From: Halomonas sp. 1513
GTDB lineage: Bacteria > Pseudomonadota > Gammaproteobacteria > Pseudomonadales > Halomonadaceae
Length of the DNA: 64,000 nucleotides
Assembly: GCA_001971685.1 (NCBI GenBank)
Contig: CP019326.1
Span: 3,658,001 to 3,722,000 of the forward strand
Direction: 5' to 3'
Translations under genes and position numbers: made by a program
The notes under the pieces: generated by a model
Database searches by the model: none
Seen by the model: the letters and a program-made list of their open reading frames with translations, nothing else
Told to the model about the DNA's origin: nothing
Part shown: piece after piece, positions 1-8,993 of the stretch
Numbering within the stretch: position 1 is the stretch's first letter
Layout of the letters: each line of letters begins with the position of its first letter

Positions 1-996
1 GCCGGTGCGGGCGGCGGCCTCGCCCAGCGAGCGCACCGCCAGCCAGGCACCGAAGTCCTGGGGCGTCATCCAGCGGTCGGCGATCCGCTCGAAGCGCCGC
101 TGCAGCTGCACCGCCCCCCAGGATTCGTGGGAGCGATGCCAGGCGGTGGCCATCAGCCCCTGGGTGCCGGCCACCGGCCGCGGCAGCCAGGTCTGGTTGG
201 GGAAGAACTCACCGAAGTAGTCGGTCTCGTCGGAAATCACCAGCACGTCGTGCTCGGCAAACTCCTGCAGGAACACCGGAATCTCGCGCTGGATATCGTG
301 GAAGCCGCCCTCGGAGCGCCGCGCCATGGCCTCGTAGGGCCACATCTCCTCGCTGACCACCCGATGGCCGTAGCGCTCGGCGGACTCGCGCAGGGCCTCG
401 GCGAACAGCCGATCCTGGTCGGTGTTGCCGTAGACCAGCCCCCAGCGATCCCACTGCTTGTAGCCGAGGAACTGCGACAGGGCATCGGCCAGCATGCGCC
501 GGCTGGGGACGCTGTGGAACAGCTGGGCGTGGCACGCCTCGCCGCGCAGATGGTCATCGCGGGCCGCGGCGTTGAACACTACCCGCTCGCCGAGGGCCTG
601 ATGCTCGAGCACCGCGCTCAGATCATCGGCACTCAGCCCGCTGATGATCCAGTCGGCGCCCTGCTCGATCAGCTGCTCGAGGCCTGCAGCTACGTCACCG
701 CCGGGCTCGACCATGGCTTCGACCAACACGAACTCCTGGCCGAGAAACTGGCCGGTGGCGTTGTTGTCGTTGACCGCCAGGCGCGCCCCCTGCAAGCCAT
801 CGTCGTCAATCACCGGGTCGAGCACCGAGAGTGGCTCGAGATCGTCGGGTCGCTCCATGCCCAGGTAGCCCAGAGTGATGGTGGCGACCTCTTCATCCTG
901 CGCCAGCGCGGGACTCGCCAGCGCCACTCCAGTCGCCAGCGTGCCCGCCAGCAGCCAGCCCGTCAGCGGACGGACACCCACGTTACCAGCCCACAT
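1..996 (-). CDS. ABC-type substrate-binding protein of PQQ-dependent alcohol dehydrogenase systems (partial)
   Basis: The frame is open from an ATG at 996 to the window edge, so the C-terminus is missing. A signal peptide is clear: a hydrophobic stretch from about residue 11 ends in SPALAQ near residue 33. The mature part looks like a type-1 periplasmic binding protein, with segments such as LSVLDPVIDDDGLQGARLA and GADWIISGLSADDLS. The family known from PQQ-alcohol dehydrogenase clusters fits best. It is probably the last visible gene of a minus-strand series starting with the cytochrome at 3166. ATPase and permease partners would lie beyond position 1. The ligand is unknown. Confidence 0.75.
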   Translation of the reverse strand, partial: MWAGNVGVRPLTGWLLAGTLATGVALASPALAQDEEVATITLGYLGMERPDDLEPLSVLDPVIDDDGLQGARLAVNDNNATGQFLGQEFVLVEAMVEPGGDVAAGLEQLIEQGADWIISGLSADDLSAVLEHQALGERVVFNAAARDDHLRGEACHAQLFHSVPSRRMLADALSQFLGYKQWDRWGLVYGNTDQDRLFAEALRESAERYGHRVVSEEMWPYEAMARRSEGGFHDIQREIPVFLQEFAEHDVLVISDETDYFGEFFPNQTWLPRPVAGTQGLMATAWHRSHESWGAVQLQRRFERIADRWMTPQDFGAWLAVRSLGEAAARTG

Positions 997-1056
997 ATGC
1001 ACTCCCTAGCGGGGATCACCCGCGCCTATTATCGTTGTTTGCACGCCTTGGCGGCC

Positions 1057-1707
1057 TTACATCCCGGCATCGATGATGCGCACCATCTGGCCGAGCCGTT
1101 CCTCGAGCAGATATGGCTGCTCGCACAGCGCCGGCAGCGACTGCTGGCGCGTCTGAAAGGTGCGCTGCTCCCAGAACAGCGCCTTGGAAAGCTCCTCCTC
1201 CTGGTGTGGGTCCACCTGCTCCTCGCTACGCAGCGCCTCGAGTTCGTCGACCATCTCGGCGACCTTCTCGAGTCGCGCGACCTGGGCCCGGGAGGCACCG
1301 CGAATACGCTCGATGGTGCGGCTGCGTTCACGCTGGGTGAGTTCGAAGAGGCCCGAGAACAGCAGCGTCAGGCGCTCCTCGCGCTCGGCGGGGTCGTCGT
1401 CGGCGAGGCTGTCGACGAACTCGCGTACCCGCTGCATGGCGTCGTCGCTGCGGGTTTCGCGGGCCATCGCATAGCGCACTACGCGACCCACTTCCTCGTC
1501 GTCCCACCACGCCTCCTCGACCTCATCCAGCGACGGGCCGGTCCAGATGGTGCCCCAGGCCAGTTCCGGTACCAGCCGCTGCACGCAGGGCCAGTCGGGG
1601 GGCCCGGTGGCGGCACGCTGGGCCTCGGCGCTGGGCGGCGACGCCAGTGCCAGCAGCAGGCCAAGGGGCAGGCCGAGTATCAGGGCGGAAGTGCGGGAAG
1701 CAGTCAT
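1057..1707 (-). CDS. exported protein of unknown function in PQQ-dehydrogenase cluster
   Basis: This 216-residue protein has an N-terminal signal peptide (MTASRTSALILGLPLGLL, cleavage likely after SAEA). The rest is mostly charged helix, rich in Glu, Arg and Leu. It has two cysteines in the mature part, WPCVQR and ALCEQP, which could pair in the periplasm. The ATG at 1707 overlaps the stop of the upstream binding-protein gene in an ATGA, so the two are probably translationally coupled. An in-frame start farther upstream would put non-coding-like, arginine-rich sequence before the signal peptide. I recognise no family. Position suggests a helper for the alcohol dehydrogenase or its ABC system; this is inference only. 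Confidence 0.8.
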   Translation of the reverse strand: MTASRTSALILGLPLGLLLALASPPSAEAQRAATGPPDWPCVQRLVPELAWGTIWTGPSLDEVEEAWWDDEEVGRVVRYAMARETRSDDAMQRVREFVDSLADDDPAEREERLTLLFSGLFELTQRERSRTIERIRGASRAQVARLEKVAEMVDELEALRSEEQVDPHQEEELSKALFWEQRTFQTRQQSLPALCEQPYLLEERLGQMVRIIDAGM

Positions 1708-2555
1708 GATCTCTCCTCCGCGTCGAGCGTGGCCGGATCGATCAGCACGCCGCGCCGGTCGAGCAGCGGCACCTGGTACTCGACCAGGATGGCGTTGATC
1801 TGCGCCTGATGACGGTCGATGAAGTCGTTGATCCAGTCCTTCCACTGCGGCTCGCCGCGGCGGATACCCATGGTGATGCGGAAGTCCAGGCGCACGTCGC
1901 CGCCGTTCTCGTGCAGCGGCAGTACCTTGAGGGGGGGATCGTGACGCGCAGCGAAGTAGCCGGCCATCGGCCCCCAGATCACCGCGCCGTCCAGGGTGCC
2001 GTTGGCCACGTCATCGACCGCATCGCGCACCGGGGCGCGCTCGCGGGTATCGACCTGCAGCAGGTAGTTGCGCACCGTGGCGCCGCTGCGCCGCAGCGGC
2101 ACGATGGGCGGCGTCTCGGCAATCACGCCGATATCGAGCCCTTTGAGTGCCGGATCGTCGAGACGGCTGATCTCGGCCTCGAAGTCCGCCGGCACCACCA
2201 GCGAATACACCGAGCGGTAGTATTCGTTGGTGTTCTGCAGGTGTTCGTAGCCCGCCACTACGCCGATCATCACGTCGCAGACGCGCAGCTCCAGGGTATT
2301 GCGCACGAAGCCCATGACCTGCGGCGCCCACACATAGCGCAGCGGCACGCCGAGGTCGTCGGCCATCAGCTCGGCGATACGGTTCTCGAAGCCCTCGCCG
2401 GCGCTATTGGTAAAGGGCAGGTTGTTACCGTCTGCACATACACGCAGCTGATCGCGCTCGTACAGCTCGGGCAGGTCGGCGTGGGCCGAACCGATGCCCT
2501 GGGTCAGCAGCCAGGCGACCGCCGTCAGACATGTCAGGGAACCGCATAACCTCAT
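1704..2555 (-). CDS. quinoprotein dehydrogenase-associated periplasmic binding protein (MoxJ/XoxJ-like)
   Basis: The 283-residue product has a signal peptide (MRLCGSLTCLTAVAWLL ending in SAHA) and a type-2 binding-protein fold: LRVCADGNNLPFTNSAGEGF near the mature start, then a FENRIAELMADDLG helix and VCDVMIGVVAGYE. This is the family found beside methanol and ethanol quinoprotein dehydrogenases. MoxJ/XoxJ proteins are thought to help activate or assemble the dehydrogenase rather than import a solute. The start at 2555 has a GGAGA ribosome site; an upstream in-frame start would precede the signal peptide. It follows the cytochrome gene by 65 bp on the same strand, in the usual xoxG-xoxJ order. 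Confidence 0.85.
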   Translation of the reverse strand: MRLCGSLTCLTAVAWLLTQGIGSAHADLPELYERDQLRVCADGNNLPFTNSAGEGFENRIAELMADDLGVPLRYVWAPQVMGFVRNTLELRVCDVMIGVVAGYEHLQNTNEYYRSVYSLVVPADFEAEISRLDDPALKGLDIGVIAETPPIVPLRRSGATVRNYLLQVDTRERAPVRDAVDDVANGTLDGAVIWGPMAGYFAARHDPPLKVLPLHENGGDVRLDFRITMGIRRGEPQWKDWINDFIDRHQAQINAILVEYQVPLLDRRGVLIDPATLDAEERS

Positions 2556-2620
2556 GACGCTCTCCGCTTGCCAAGGTGCTGGGTATTGCCTACGGATGGC
2601 GGGCCATGGGCCCGCCCGCG

Positions 2621-3166
2621 TCAAGAAGCCTCGTCCTCCAGCTCCTCTTCGGCCTCCAGGGTCTCGTCGCTGATCTCCTCCTCGAGACGTTCGATGACCT
2701 GCGGGCGCCCGCGGCCGATATCGCCGGCCGCGCGACCGCGCATGTAGCTGTAGATGTTCTCGAGATTGCCGAGCACGTAGGGGTCGTCGGCAAACGCCGG
2801 CATTACCTGACCCGGCTGCACTTCCCGGCCGCCGGCAATGGTGCGTGCGAACTCGGCGAAATCGCGCCGCTCCGAGGCGCGCACCAGGTTGGGGGCAAAC
2901 GAAGAGCCCAGCCCGTCGGGCCCGTGGCAGGCCTGGCAGGAGCGGGTATAGGCGATATAGCCGTCGTAGGTATCGGGGTCGACCTTGCCGTCCTCGACCA
3001 GATATTCTCCGGCGGCGCTGGTATCGACCGCGTCACCGTTCTCATCGTCGTTACTGCTGCTGGCCAGAACCAGCGCAGACATGCTCAAACCGGCCGCCAT
3101 CAGGGCGGCGACCAGTGCGGTAGTGGCAAAGCGGGACGTCTGGCGTGACGTGAAGACTCTAATCAT
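2621..3166 (-). CDS. c-type cytochrome, probable electron acceptor of the PQQ dehydrogenase
   Basis: The 181-residue precursor has a signal peptide (RFATTALVAALMAAGLSMSA) and one haem site, CQACH, followed by GPDGLGSSFAPNL. A methionine in QPGQVMPAF is a good sixth haem ligand. The C-terminal tail of about 30 residues is strongly acidic (EEEISDETLEAEEELED). The position between the dehydrogenase gene and the MoxJ/XoxJ-like gene suggests a XoxG/PedF-type role, taking electrons from reduced PQQ in the periplasm. The start at 3166 has an AAGGG ribosome site. Family is sure; naming it XoxG or PedF would need alignment. Confidence 0.85.
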   Translation of the reverse strand: MIRVFTSRQTSRFATTALVAALMAAGLSMSALVLASSSNDDENGDAVDTSAAGEYLVEDGKVDPDTYDGYIAYTRSCQACHGPDGLGSSFAPNLVRASERRDFAEFARTIAGGREVQPGQVMPAFADDPYVLGNLENIYSYMRGRAAGDIGRGRPQVIERLEEEISDETLEAEEELEDEAS

Positions 3167-3285
3167 GTGCGTGCCCTTATCGTCGAGCGCTGCCACGAGA
3201 CTCGCGGCAGGGATCGCGGTGTCGCCGGGCCATGCCCGGCGCCGTTTGTCATTGTGTTGCTATCAGGGACTTGCCGCGCCTTGCA

Positions 3286-3315
3286 GGCGCCATGACGTCG
3301 CAGCGTCATGGCGCC
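3286..3315 (-). terminator. hairpin after the PQQ dehydrogenase gene
   Basis: Perfect 12-bp inverted repeat, arms 3286-3297 and 3304-3315, six-base loop, starting 9 bp downstream of the dehydrogenase stop. No long T-run follows. It may be an attenuator that lowers expression of the downstream cytochrome genes, since the dehydrogenase is usually made in excess. The remaining gap to 3166 shows no other clear signal. Confidence 0.6.
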
Positions 3316-3323
3316 CGGCCGAC

Positions 3324-5156
3324 TCAGGAGTCCGGCAGTTCGAACACGGTCAGCACGCCGCCCAGTTCGGTATAGTCCGACAGGGCAGAGAACACGCCAA
3401 CCGCACCCAGACCTTCCTCGGGATCCTCGAGACCCGCCGCCAGGCCAATACCGGCCCAGCCACCAACCCCGGAGAGCACGGCGATATACTGCTTGCCCTC
3501 ATGGCGGAAGGTGTTGACGTTGCCGATGATTCCGGACGGGGTCTTGAAGCGCCACAGCTCCTCACCGTTCTCGATATCCACTGCCTTCACGTAGCCCTCG
3601 AGGGTACCGTAGAAGGCCAGGTCACCGGCGGTGGTCAGCGCGCCGCTCCACACCGCGAAGCGCTCGTCGACTTCCCATACCACTTCCCCGGCGACCGGGT
3701 CCCAGGCAATGAAGCTGCCCATGCGACCTTCCATGCCGCCGTTCTCCACCGGCGCCGGCATCATGGTCAGGGTCGCGCCCACATAGGGCTGGCCCGCCAC
3801 GTAGTCGGTCTCGAAGGGCTCATAGTTCATGCAGATGCGGTTGATACCCGCATACATCAGCCCGGTCTCCGGCGAGAACGAACTCGGCTGCATGTTCTTG
3901 GCACCCATCGCAGTGGGGCAGATATCGGTGGTATTGACGTCCACGCCCTGGGTGAAGGGACTGAACTCTGCGTCGACGACCGGACGCCCGGTCTCCATGT
4001 CGTAGTGGGTGGCCCAGTTGGTCTCCGGGGCGAATTTCTCGACGGTGATCAGCTCACCGTTCTCGCGATCCATCAGGAAGCCGAAGCCGGTACGGTCGAG
4101 GATCGCCAGGCCCTTGCGCTGCTCGCCGTCGACCTCGACGTCGATCAGCAGGTTCTCGTTGACGCCGTCATAGTCCCACTCGTCGAACGGCACCTTCTGA
4201 TAGACCCACTTGGTCTCGCCGGTGTTGGGATCGCGGGCGAATACCGTGATGCCCCACTTGTTATCCGCCGGCTCACCGTCGATGGCGCGCTGATCGGGGT
4301 TCCAGGTGCCCGGGTTACCGGTGCCGTAGTAGATCAGGTCGAGCTCGGGGTCGTAGGTCACCCAGCCCCAGGGCGCGCCGCCGCCGCGTTCCCACTCGCC
4401 GTCGGGCCAGGTGGTCACGCCGAGGTCGGCCTCGCCGATCGGCTCGCCCATCATCAGGGTGGTCTCGGGATCGATCAGCACCTCGGAGTCGGGACCCTGG
4501 GAGTAGCCGCGCCAGGCCATCTCGCCGGTCTCGATGTCGTAGGCGGTGAGGTGGCCGCGGATGCCGTACTCGCCGCCGCTGACCCCGACGATGACCTTGT
4601 CATGCACCACCAGCGGCGACATGGTCATGGTCTCGCCCTGGGTGTGGTCGCCGTTGCTGACCTCCCACAGCACCTCGCCGTCTTCGGCGTTGAGTGCCAC
4701 CACGGTGTTGTCGGCCTGGTTGAGGAAGATCTTGCCGTCGGCGTAGGCCACGCCGCGGTTGACGGTATCGCAGCACATCACCGGAATGACGCGGGAGTCC
4801 TGATCCGGCTCGTAGGACCAGATCACCCGGCCGTCCTCTTCCAGGTCGAGGGCGAATACCTTGTTAGGGAAGGGAGTATGAATGTAGAGCCGCCCGTCGC
4901 CGACGTACAGCGGCCCGCCTTCATGGCCGCGCAGCACGCCGGTGGAGAACTGCCAGGCAGGACGCAGGTTGCTGACGTTGTCGCGGTTGATATCACTTAG
5001 CTTGCTGTAGCGGTGGCCTTGGTAGTTACCGAGCTGGGTGGCCCAGAGGTCATCATTTTCGAGTAGTTCCATCAGGCTGTCGTTGGCGTGGGTAGTCGCC
5101 GCTGTGACAGCCAGAAGCCCCGCAGCTGCGAGTGCGCAGCTCATCTTGAGATGCAT
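3324..5156 (-). CDS. xoxF: PQQ-dependent methanol/alcohol dehydrogenase, lanthanide (XoxF-like) type
   Basis: This 610-residue periplasmic quinoprotein oxidises methanol or another alcohol and passes electrons to cytochrome c. The signal peptide is MHLKMSCALAAAGLLAV. Family marks: the adjacent cysteine pair at 128-129 (VMCCDTVNRG), Glu196 (GGEYGIRG), Asn281 (YYGTGNPG) and WDYDG at 327-331. Asp328 is the expected catalytic base. Asp330, two residues on, is the extra metal-binding Asp that marks lanthanide-dependent enzymes; calcium MxaF-type enzymes have Ala or Ser there. The start at 5156 has AGGAGA 7 bp upstream. XoxF is favoured over ExaF/PedH by overall motif similarity and by the xoxG-xoxJ neighbours; substrate range cannot be read from sequence. 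Confidence 0.82.
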   Translation of the reverse strand: MHLKMSCALAAAGLLAVTAATTHANDSLMELLENDDLWATQLGNYQGHRYSKLSDINRDNVSNLRPAWQFSTGVLRGHEGGPLYVGDGRLYIHTPFPNKVFALDLEEDGRVIWSYEPDQDSRVIPVMCCDTVNRGVAYADGKIFLNQADNTVVALNAEDGEVLWEVSNGDHTQGETMTMSPLVVHDKVIVGVSGGEYGIRGHLTAYDIETGEMAWRGYSQGPDSEVLIDPETTLMMGEPIGEADLGVTTWPDGEWERGGGAPWGWVTYDPELDLIYYGTGNPGTWNPDQRAIDGEPADNKWGITVFARDPNTGETKWVYQKVPFDEWDYDGVNENLLIDVEVDGEQRKGLAILDRTGFGFLMDRENGELITVEKFAPETNWATHYDMETGRPVVDAEFSPFTQGVDVNTTDICPTAMGAKNMQPSSFSPETGLMYAGINRICMNYEPFETDYVAGQPYVGATLTMMPAPVENGGMEGRMGSFIAWDPVAGEVVWEVDERFAVWSGALTTAGDLAFYGTLEGYVKAVDIENGEELWRFKTPSGIIGNVNTFRHEGKQYIAVLSGVGGWAGIGLAAGLEDPEEGLGAVGVFSALSDYTELGGVLTVFELPDS

Positions 5157-5543
5157 GGCGTTGTCTCCTAGCACTGAAGGTGCATCCCCTCGCCCGGGAG
5201 TGGGCCACGGATGCATCTTTCATTGTTATGGTTTTCCTAACAGCACACTGAAGGTCTAGCACAAGAACTCGCCTTGCACCGGTGCTGACGGGTGGGTTTT
5301 CACCACACAAAATGGTCAAAAGACTTTTGCTGTGGCGGCATAATCGACGCAAAGCGTCCCGTCTCACCGAAAAAACATCGTAATGCATTGCTTTATAAGC
5401 GATACCGGGATAGCACACCACGTCTAACACCCGTCAGCGGAGGCCGCGATCGCCGCATGCGACTTAGGTAGCAAGGCGCGGAACCCACGACATGCTTTAC
5501 TGGTCATTGGAAGTACCCATCCATCGCCAACAGGAGTGTTCCT
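5157..5543. promoter_or_regulatory. divergent control region between xoxF-like gene and pqqA
   Basis: The 387-bp gap separates the minus-strand dehydrogenase from plus-strand pqqA, so both promoters must lie here. A perfect 13-bp palindrome, CAAAAGACTTTTG, sits at 5317-5329 in an AT-richer stretch. It could be an operator, but no regulator gene for this block lies in the window. Ribosome sites are clear at both edges (AGGAGA for xoxF, AGGAG at 5532-5536 for pqqA). I see no small gene in between. Confidence 0.5.
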
Positions 5544-5615
5544 ATGTGGACCAAGCCGACCTATCAAGATCTGCGCCTAGGCTTCGAAGTCACGCTCTAC
5601 ATCGCCAATCGCTGA
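5544..5615 (+). CDS. pqqA: PQQ precursor peptide PqqA
   Basis: A 23-residue peptide starts [14 protein letters not shown] and continues EVTLYIANR. The Glu and Tyr of the conserved ExxxY core (E15, Y19) are the two residues cross-linked by PqqE and cut out to form PQQ. The length and the leading MWTKP are typical of the family. AGGAG lies 7 bp upstream of the ATG. The gene is separated from pqqB by a strong hairpin, which fits the higher expression needed for a substrate peptide. Confidence 0.97.
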   Translation: MWTKPTYQDLRLGFEVTLYIANR

Positions 5616-5630
5616 TCAACACCTACTGGT

Positions 5631-5657
5631 AAGACGCCCCGACATTCGGGGCGTCTT
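5631..5657 (+). terminator. attenuator/terminator between pqqA and pqqB
   Basis: Perfect 10-bp stem AAGACGCCCC/GGGGCGTCTT with a 7-base loop, followed by GCTTTTG. It begins 15 bp after the pqqA stop. Partial termination or RNA processing here would give much more pqqA than pqqB-F transcript. Confidence 0.8.
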
Positions 5658-5776
5658 GCTTTTGAGCGGTTGCCAACGCATTGACGAGAGCGTTCTTTAA
5701 TATCCTTCGCCGGTGGTTCATATTACGTTCATATACAAACCGGGCCGAGGGCCAGGCGATACGTACAGGAGATGGC

Positions 5777-6706
5777 ATGCAGATACTGGTACTCGGGGCG
5801 GCGGCGGGCGGTGGCTTCCCGCAGTGGAACTGCAACTGCCGGATGTGCCACGGCGTGCGCGACGGCAGCATCGTGGCCACGCCGCGCACCCAGTCATCGA
5901 TCGCCATCAGCAGCGACGGCGAGCACTGGCTGCTGTGTAACGCCTCGCCGGATATCCGCGCCCAGCTGGCCGCCAACCCCGAGCTGCACCCCAAGCGCAT
6001 CCCCCGCGACAGCGGCATCTCCGGGGTGGTGCTGATGGATGCCCAGATCGATCACGCCACCGGTCTGCTGTCGCTGCGCGAGGGCTGCCCCTTCGAGGTG
6101 TGGTGCACCCCCAATGTCCACCAGGACCTGAGCACCGGCTTTCCGCTGTTCCGCATGCTCGAGCACTGGCAGGGTGGACTCGAGTGGCAGCGCATCGGCA
6201 TCGACGACGGCCACTGGGAGGCCGAGTTCAAGGTGCCGGCCTGCCCGGGGCTGACCTTTACCGCCGTGGCCTTGACCAGCAATGCCCCGCCCTACTCGCC
6301 GCGCCGCGGTGCGCCGACGCCGGGCGACAATATCGGCCTGATGGTCGAGGACGCCAGTCGCGGCACGCGGCTGTTCTATGCGCCGGGCCTGGGCGAACTC
6401 GACGAGCGCACCCGCGGCTACCTGCAGCAGGCCGACTGCATCATGGTCGACGGCACCCTGTGGCAGGACGACGAGCTGATCGAGGCCGGCGTGGGTCGAG
6501 CCACCGGCCGCGACATGGGCCATCTGGCGCTGTCCGGCGAGCACGGCCTGCTTAGCGAGCTCGAGGCCCTGCCCGATTCCACCCGCCGCGTGCTGATACA
6601 TATCAACAACACCAACCCGATTCTCGACGAGCGCTCCGAGCAGCGCGCAACGCTGACCGCGCGGGGGATCGAGGTGGCCTACGACGGCATGCGCCTGGAG
6701 GTGTGA
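5777..6706 (+). CDS. pqqB: PQQ biosynthesis protein PqqB
   Basis: The 309-residue protein has the metallo-beta-lactamase-like fold of Pqq[20 protein letters not shown] at the start, then NCNCRMCHG, later HINNTNPI. PqqB is needed for PQQ formation and is proposed to hydroxylate the tyrosine of the precursor. The cysteine cluster near residues 19-24 is typical. The start at 5777 was chosen for its AGGAGA site and the conserved MQILVLG; an upstream in-frame start adds an unrelated leader. First gene after the pqqA hairpin. Confidence 0.95.
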   Translation: MQILVLGAAAGGGFPQWNCNCRMCHGVRDGSIVATPRTQSSIAISSDGEHWLLCNASPDIRAQLAANPELHPKRIPRDSGISGVVLMDAQIDHATGLLSLREGCPFEVWCTPNVHQDLSTGFPLFRMLEHWQGGLEWQRIGIDDGHWEAEFKVPACPGLTFTAVALTSNAPPYSPRRGAPTPGDNIGLMVEDASRGTRLFYAPGLGELDERTRGYLQQADCIMVDGTLWQDDELIEAGVGRATGRDMGHLALSGEHGLLSELEALPDSTRRVLIHINNTNPILDERSEQRATLTARGIEVAYDGMRLEV

Positions 6707-6769
6707 ACCCTCAGCCTCAATGCCGCGTCACAGATAACAATATCGCTGTTGTCAGTAGGGAGCTCTCAT

Positions 6770-7549
6770 ATGACCGCCATCGCATCGCCGCTCTCCCCCT
6801 CCGCGGGAGAGGCCCTGAGCCCCGACGCCTTTCGCCAGGCGCTGCTGGCCAAGGGCGACTACTACCATATCCATCACCCCTATCAGGTCGATATGGCGGC
6901 GGGACGCGCCACGCCGGAGCAGCTGCGCGGCTGGGTCGCCAATCGCTTCTACTACCAGATCAATATCCCCCAGAAGGACGCCGCGCTGCTGGCCAACTGC
7001 CCGGATGCCGCAACCCGGCGGCGCTGGATACAGCGGCTGCTCGATCACGACGGCCACGACGATGACGGCGGCGGCATCGAGGCCTGGCTGACCCTCGGCG
7101 AAGCCGTGGGCCTGAGCCGCGACGAGCTGTGGTCCCAGGAGCACGTACTGCCCGGGGTGCGCTTCGCGGTGGACGCCTACGTCAACTTCGTGCGCCGCGC
7201 CGACTGGCGCGAGGCGGCGATCTCATCGCTCACCGAACTGTTCGCGCCAGAGGCCCACAAGAGCCGCCTGGATACCTGGCCGACCCACTATCCGTGGATC
7301 GACGAGGCCGGCTACGGCTATTTCCGCAAGCGTCTCAAGGAGGCACGCCGCGACGTCGACCATGGCCTGGAGGTGGCCCTCGCCGTCTGCACCACCCGCG
7401 CCGCCCAGGAGCGTGCGCTGGAGATCCTGCAGTTCAAGCTCGACGTGCTGTGGAGCATGCTCGACGCCATGACCCTGGCCTACCAGCTCGAGCGGCCGCC
7501 CTACCACAGCGTCACCGACCAGCGCGTCTATCACCGGGGGCTGTCATGA
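6770..7549 (+). CDS. pqqC: pyrroloquinoline-quinone synthase PqqC
   Basis: The 259-residue, cofactor-free oxidase carries out the last ring closure and eight-electron oxidation that gives PQQ. Family segments seen: [15 protein letters not shown] near the N-terminus, [18 protein letters not shown], and [19 protein letters not shown]. The ATG at 6770 has AGGGAG at 6757-6762. The gene ends in an ATGA overlap with pqqD. The 63-bp gap from pqqB is the longest inside pqqB-E. Confidence 0.96.
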   Translation: MTAIASPLSPSAGEALSPDAFRQALLAKGDYYHIHHPYQVDMAAGRATPEQLRGWVANRFYYQINIPQKDAALLANCPDAATRRRWIQRLLDHDGHDDDGGGIEAWLTLGEAVGLSRDELWSQEHVLPGVRFAVDAYVNFVRRADWREAAISSLTELFAPEAHKSRLDTWPTHYPWIDEAGYGYFRKRLKEARRDVDHGLEVALAVCTTRAAQERALEILQFKLDVLWSMLDAMTLAYQLERPPYHSVTDQRVYHRGLS

Positions 7550-7833
7550 GCCAGACCGTTATCGACACACACGTCTATCGCTTGCGTCCCGGCTGGCGAC
7601 TACAGTGGGAAGAGGCCCAGCAGCGCCACGTGCTGCTCTACCCCGAAGGCATGGTCAAACTCAACGACAGCGCCGGGGCGATTCTCGGCCAGCTCGACGG
7701 CCAGCGCGACGTCGCCACGTTGGTCGAGCGGCTGCAGGCGCAGTTCCCCGAGGCCCCCGACGGCGCCATCGCCGAGGACGTGCACGCCTTCCTCGTCGAC
7801 GCCCAACAACAGGGCTGGATCCAGCATGACTGA
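7546..7833 (+). CDS. pqqD: PqqD, peptide chaperone for PqqE
   Basis: A 95-residue member of the PqqD family (RiPP recognition element). It binds PqqA and presents it to the radical SAM enzyme Pqq[33 protein letters not shown] matches the family core in sections. The start overlaps the pqqC stop (ATGA at 7546-7549) and its end overlaps pqqE by 8 bp, so the three are probably translated in a coupled way. Confidence 0.94.
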   Translation: MSQTVIDTHVYRLRPGWRLQWEEAQQRHVLLYPEGMVKLNDSAGAILGQLDGQRDVATLVERLQAQFPEAPDGAIAEDVHAFLVDAQQQGWIQHD

Positions 7834-8977
7834 TCACACCGATACCGCCACCGCCAACGGTGAAACCGGCGCGCCGCTGTGGCTGCTCGCAGAACTCACC
7901 TACCGCTGCCCGCTGCAGTGCTCCTACTGCTCGAATCCCCTCGACTTCGCCGCGGTCAAGCAGGAGCTGACCACCGCGGAGTGGATCGACGTGCTGACCC
8001 AGGCCCGCGCCATGGGCGCGGTGCAGCTGGGCTTCTCCGGCGGCGAGCCGCTGGTACGCAAGGACCTCGAGACGCTGGTCGCCGAGGCGCGCCGGCTGGG
8101 CTTCTATACCAATCTGATCACCTCGGCGCTGGGCCTCGACGAGGCGCGTATTCACGCCCTGCGCGATGCCGGCCTCGATCATATCCAGATCAGCCTGCAG
8201 GCCTCCGACCCCGACGTCGCCGCCGCGGTGGCCGGCTCGGCCAAGGCCCATGCCAAGAAGCTGGCCATGGCGCGGGCGGTCAAGGACGCAGGCTATCCGA
8301 TGGTGCTCAACGTGGTGCTGCATCGTCACAACATCGACCAGCTCGATACCATCATCGCCCTATGCGACGACCTCGGCGCCGACGCCGTGGAGCTGGCCAA
8401 CTGCCAGCTCTACGGCTGGGCGCACCTCAACCGTGCCGGGCTGCTGCCCAGCCAGGCCCAGCTCGAAGCCGCCGAGGCCACCACCCAGCGCTGGCGCCAG
8501 CGCCTCGCCGAGCGCGGCCGCGACATGCGCCTGCTGTTCGTGGTGCCCGACTACTACGCCGACCGGCCCAAGGCGTGCATGGGCGGCTGGGGCTCGATCT
8601 TCATGACCGTGGCGCCGGACGGCGCGGTGCTGCCCTGCCACAGCGCGCGGATGCTGCCGATGGACTTCCCCAATGCCCGCGAGCGCCCACTGCAGGAGAT
8701 CTGGTACGACAGTGCCGCCTTCAACCGCTACCGCGGCGACGACTGGATGCAGGAGCCCTGCCGCAGCTGCGACGAGCGCCACAAGGACGTCGGCGGCTGC
8801 CGCTGCCAGGCGTATATGCTGACCGGCGATCCGGCGGCCACCGACCCGGTCTGCGACCTGTCGCCGGACCACCACCTGATCGAAGCGGCGCGCCGCGAGG
8901 CCGCCGACGACGGCCGCTCGGCGCAAGCGCTGACGCTGCGCAACGCCCGCGAATCGCAGGTCTTCTGTCGCGCCTAG
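7826..8977 (+). CDS. pqqE: PqqA peptide cyclase PqqE (radical SAM)
   Basis: The 383-residue radical SAM/SPASM enzyme forms the carbon-carbon link between Glu and Tyr of PqqA. The SAM-binding cluster motif CxxxCxxC is at Cys28, Cys32 and Cys35 ([11 protein letters not shown]). A GGEP motif (FSGGEPLV) follows. The C-terminal third holds the cysteines for auxiliary clusters: [36 protein letters not shown] and PVCD. Full length for the family. Overlaps pqqD and is 16 bp from pqqF. Confidence 0.96.
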   Translation: MTDHTDTATANGETGAPLWLLAELTYRCPLQCSYCSNPLDFAAVKQELTTAEWIDVLTQARAMGAVQLGFSGGEPLVRKDLETLVAEARRLGFYTNLITSALGLDEARIHALRDAGLDHIQISLQASDPDVAAAVAGSAKAHAKKLAMARAVKDAGYPMVLNVVLHRHNIDQLDTIIALCDDLGADAVELANCQLYGWAHLNRAGLLPSQAQLEAAEATTQRWRQRLAERGRDMRLLFVVPDYYADRPKACMGGWGSIFMTVAPDGAVLPCHSARMLPMDFPNARERPLQEIWYDSAAFNRYRGDDWMQEPCRSCDERHKDVGGCRCQAYMLTGDPAATDPVCDLSPDHHLIEAARREAADDGRSAQALTLRNARESQVFCRA

Positions 8978-8993
8978 GCGAGGACGCATCGGC

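Noticed and set aside
127..1809. Long plus-strand open frame over the PQQ-associated genes
   Set aside because: It is antisense to three recognisable minus-strand genes and has no family motifs; it comes from high GC at third positions.
2985..5000. 671-codon plus-strand open frame across the XoxF-like gene
   Set aside because: Antisense shadow of a clear quinoprotein; composition rich in His, Ala and Val without domains.
5053..5430. Minus-strand frame in the xoxF-pqqA gap
   Set aside because: No ribosome site or motifs, and it overlaps the xoxF signal-peptide region in a different frame.
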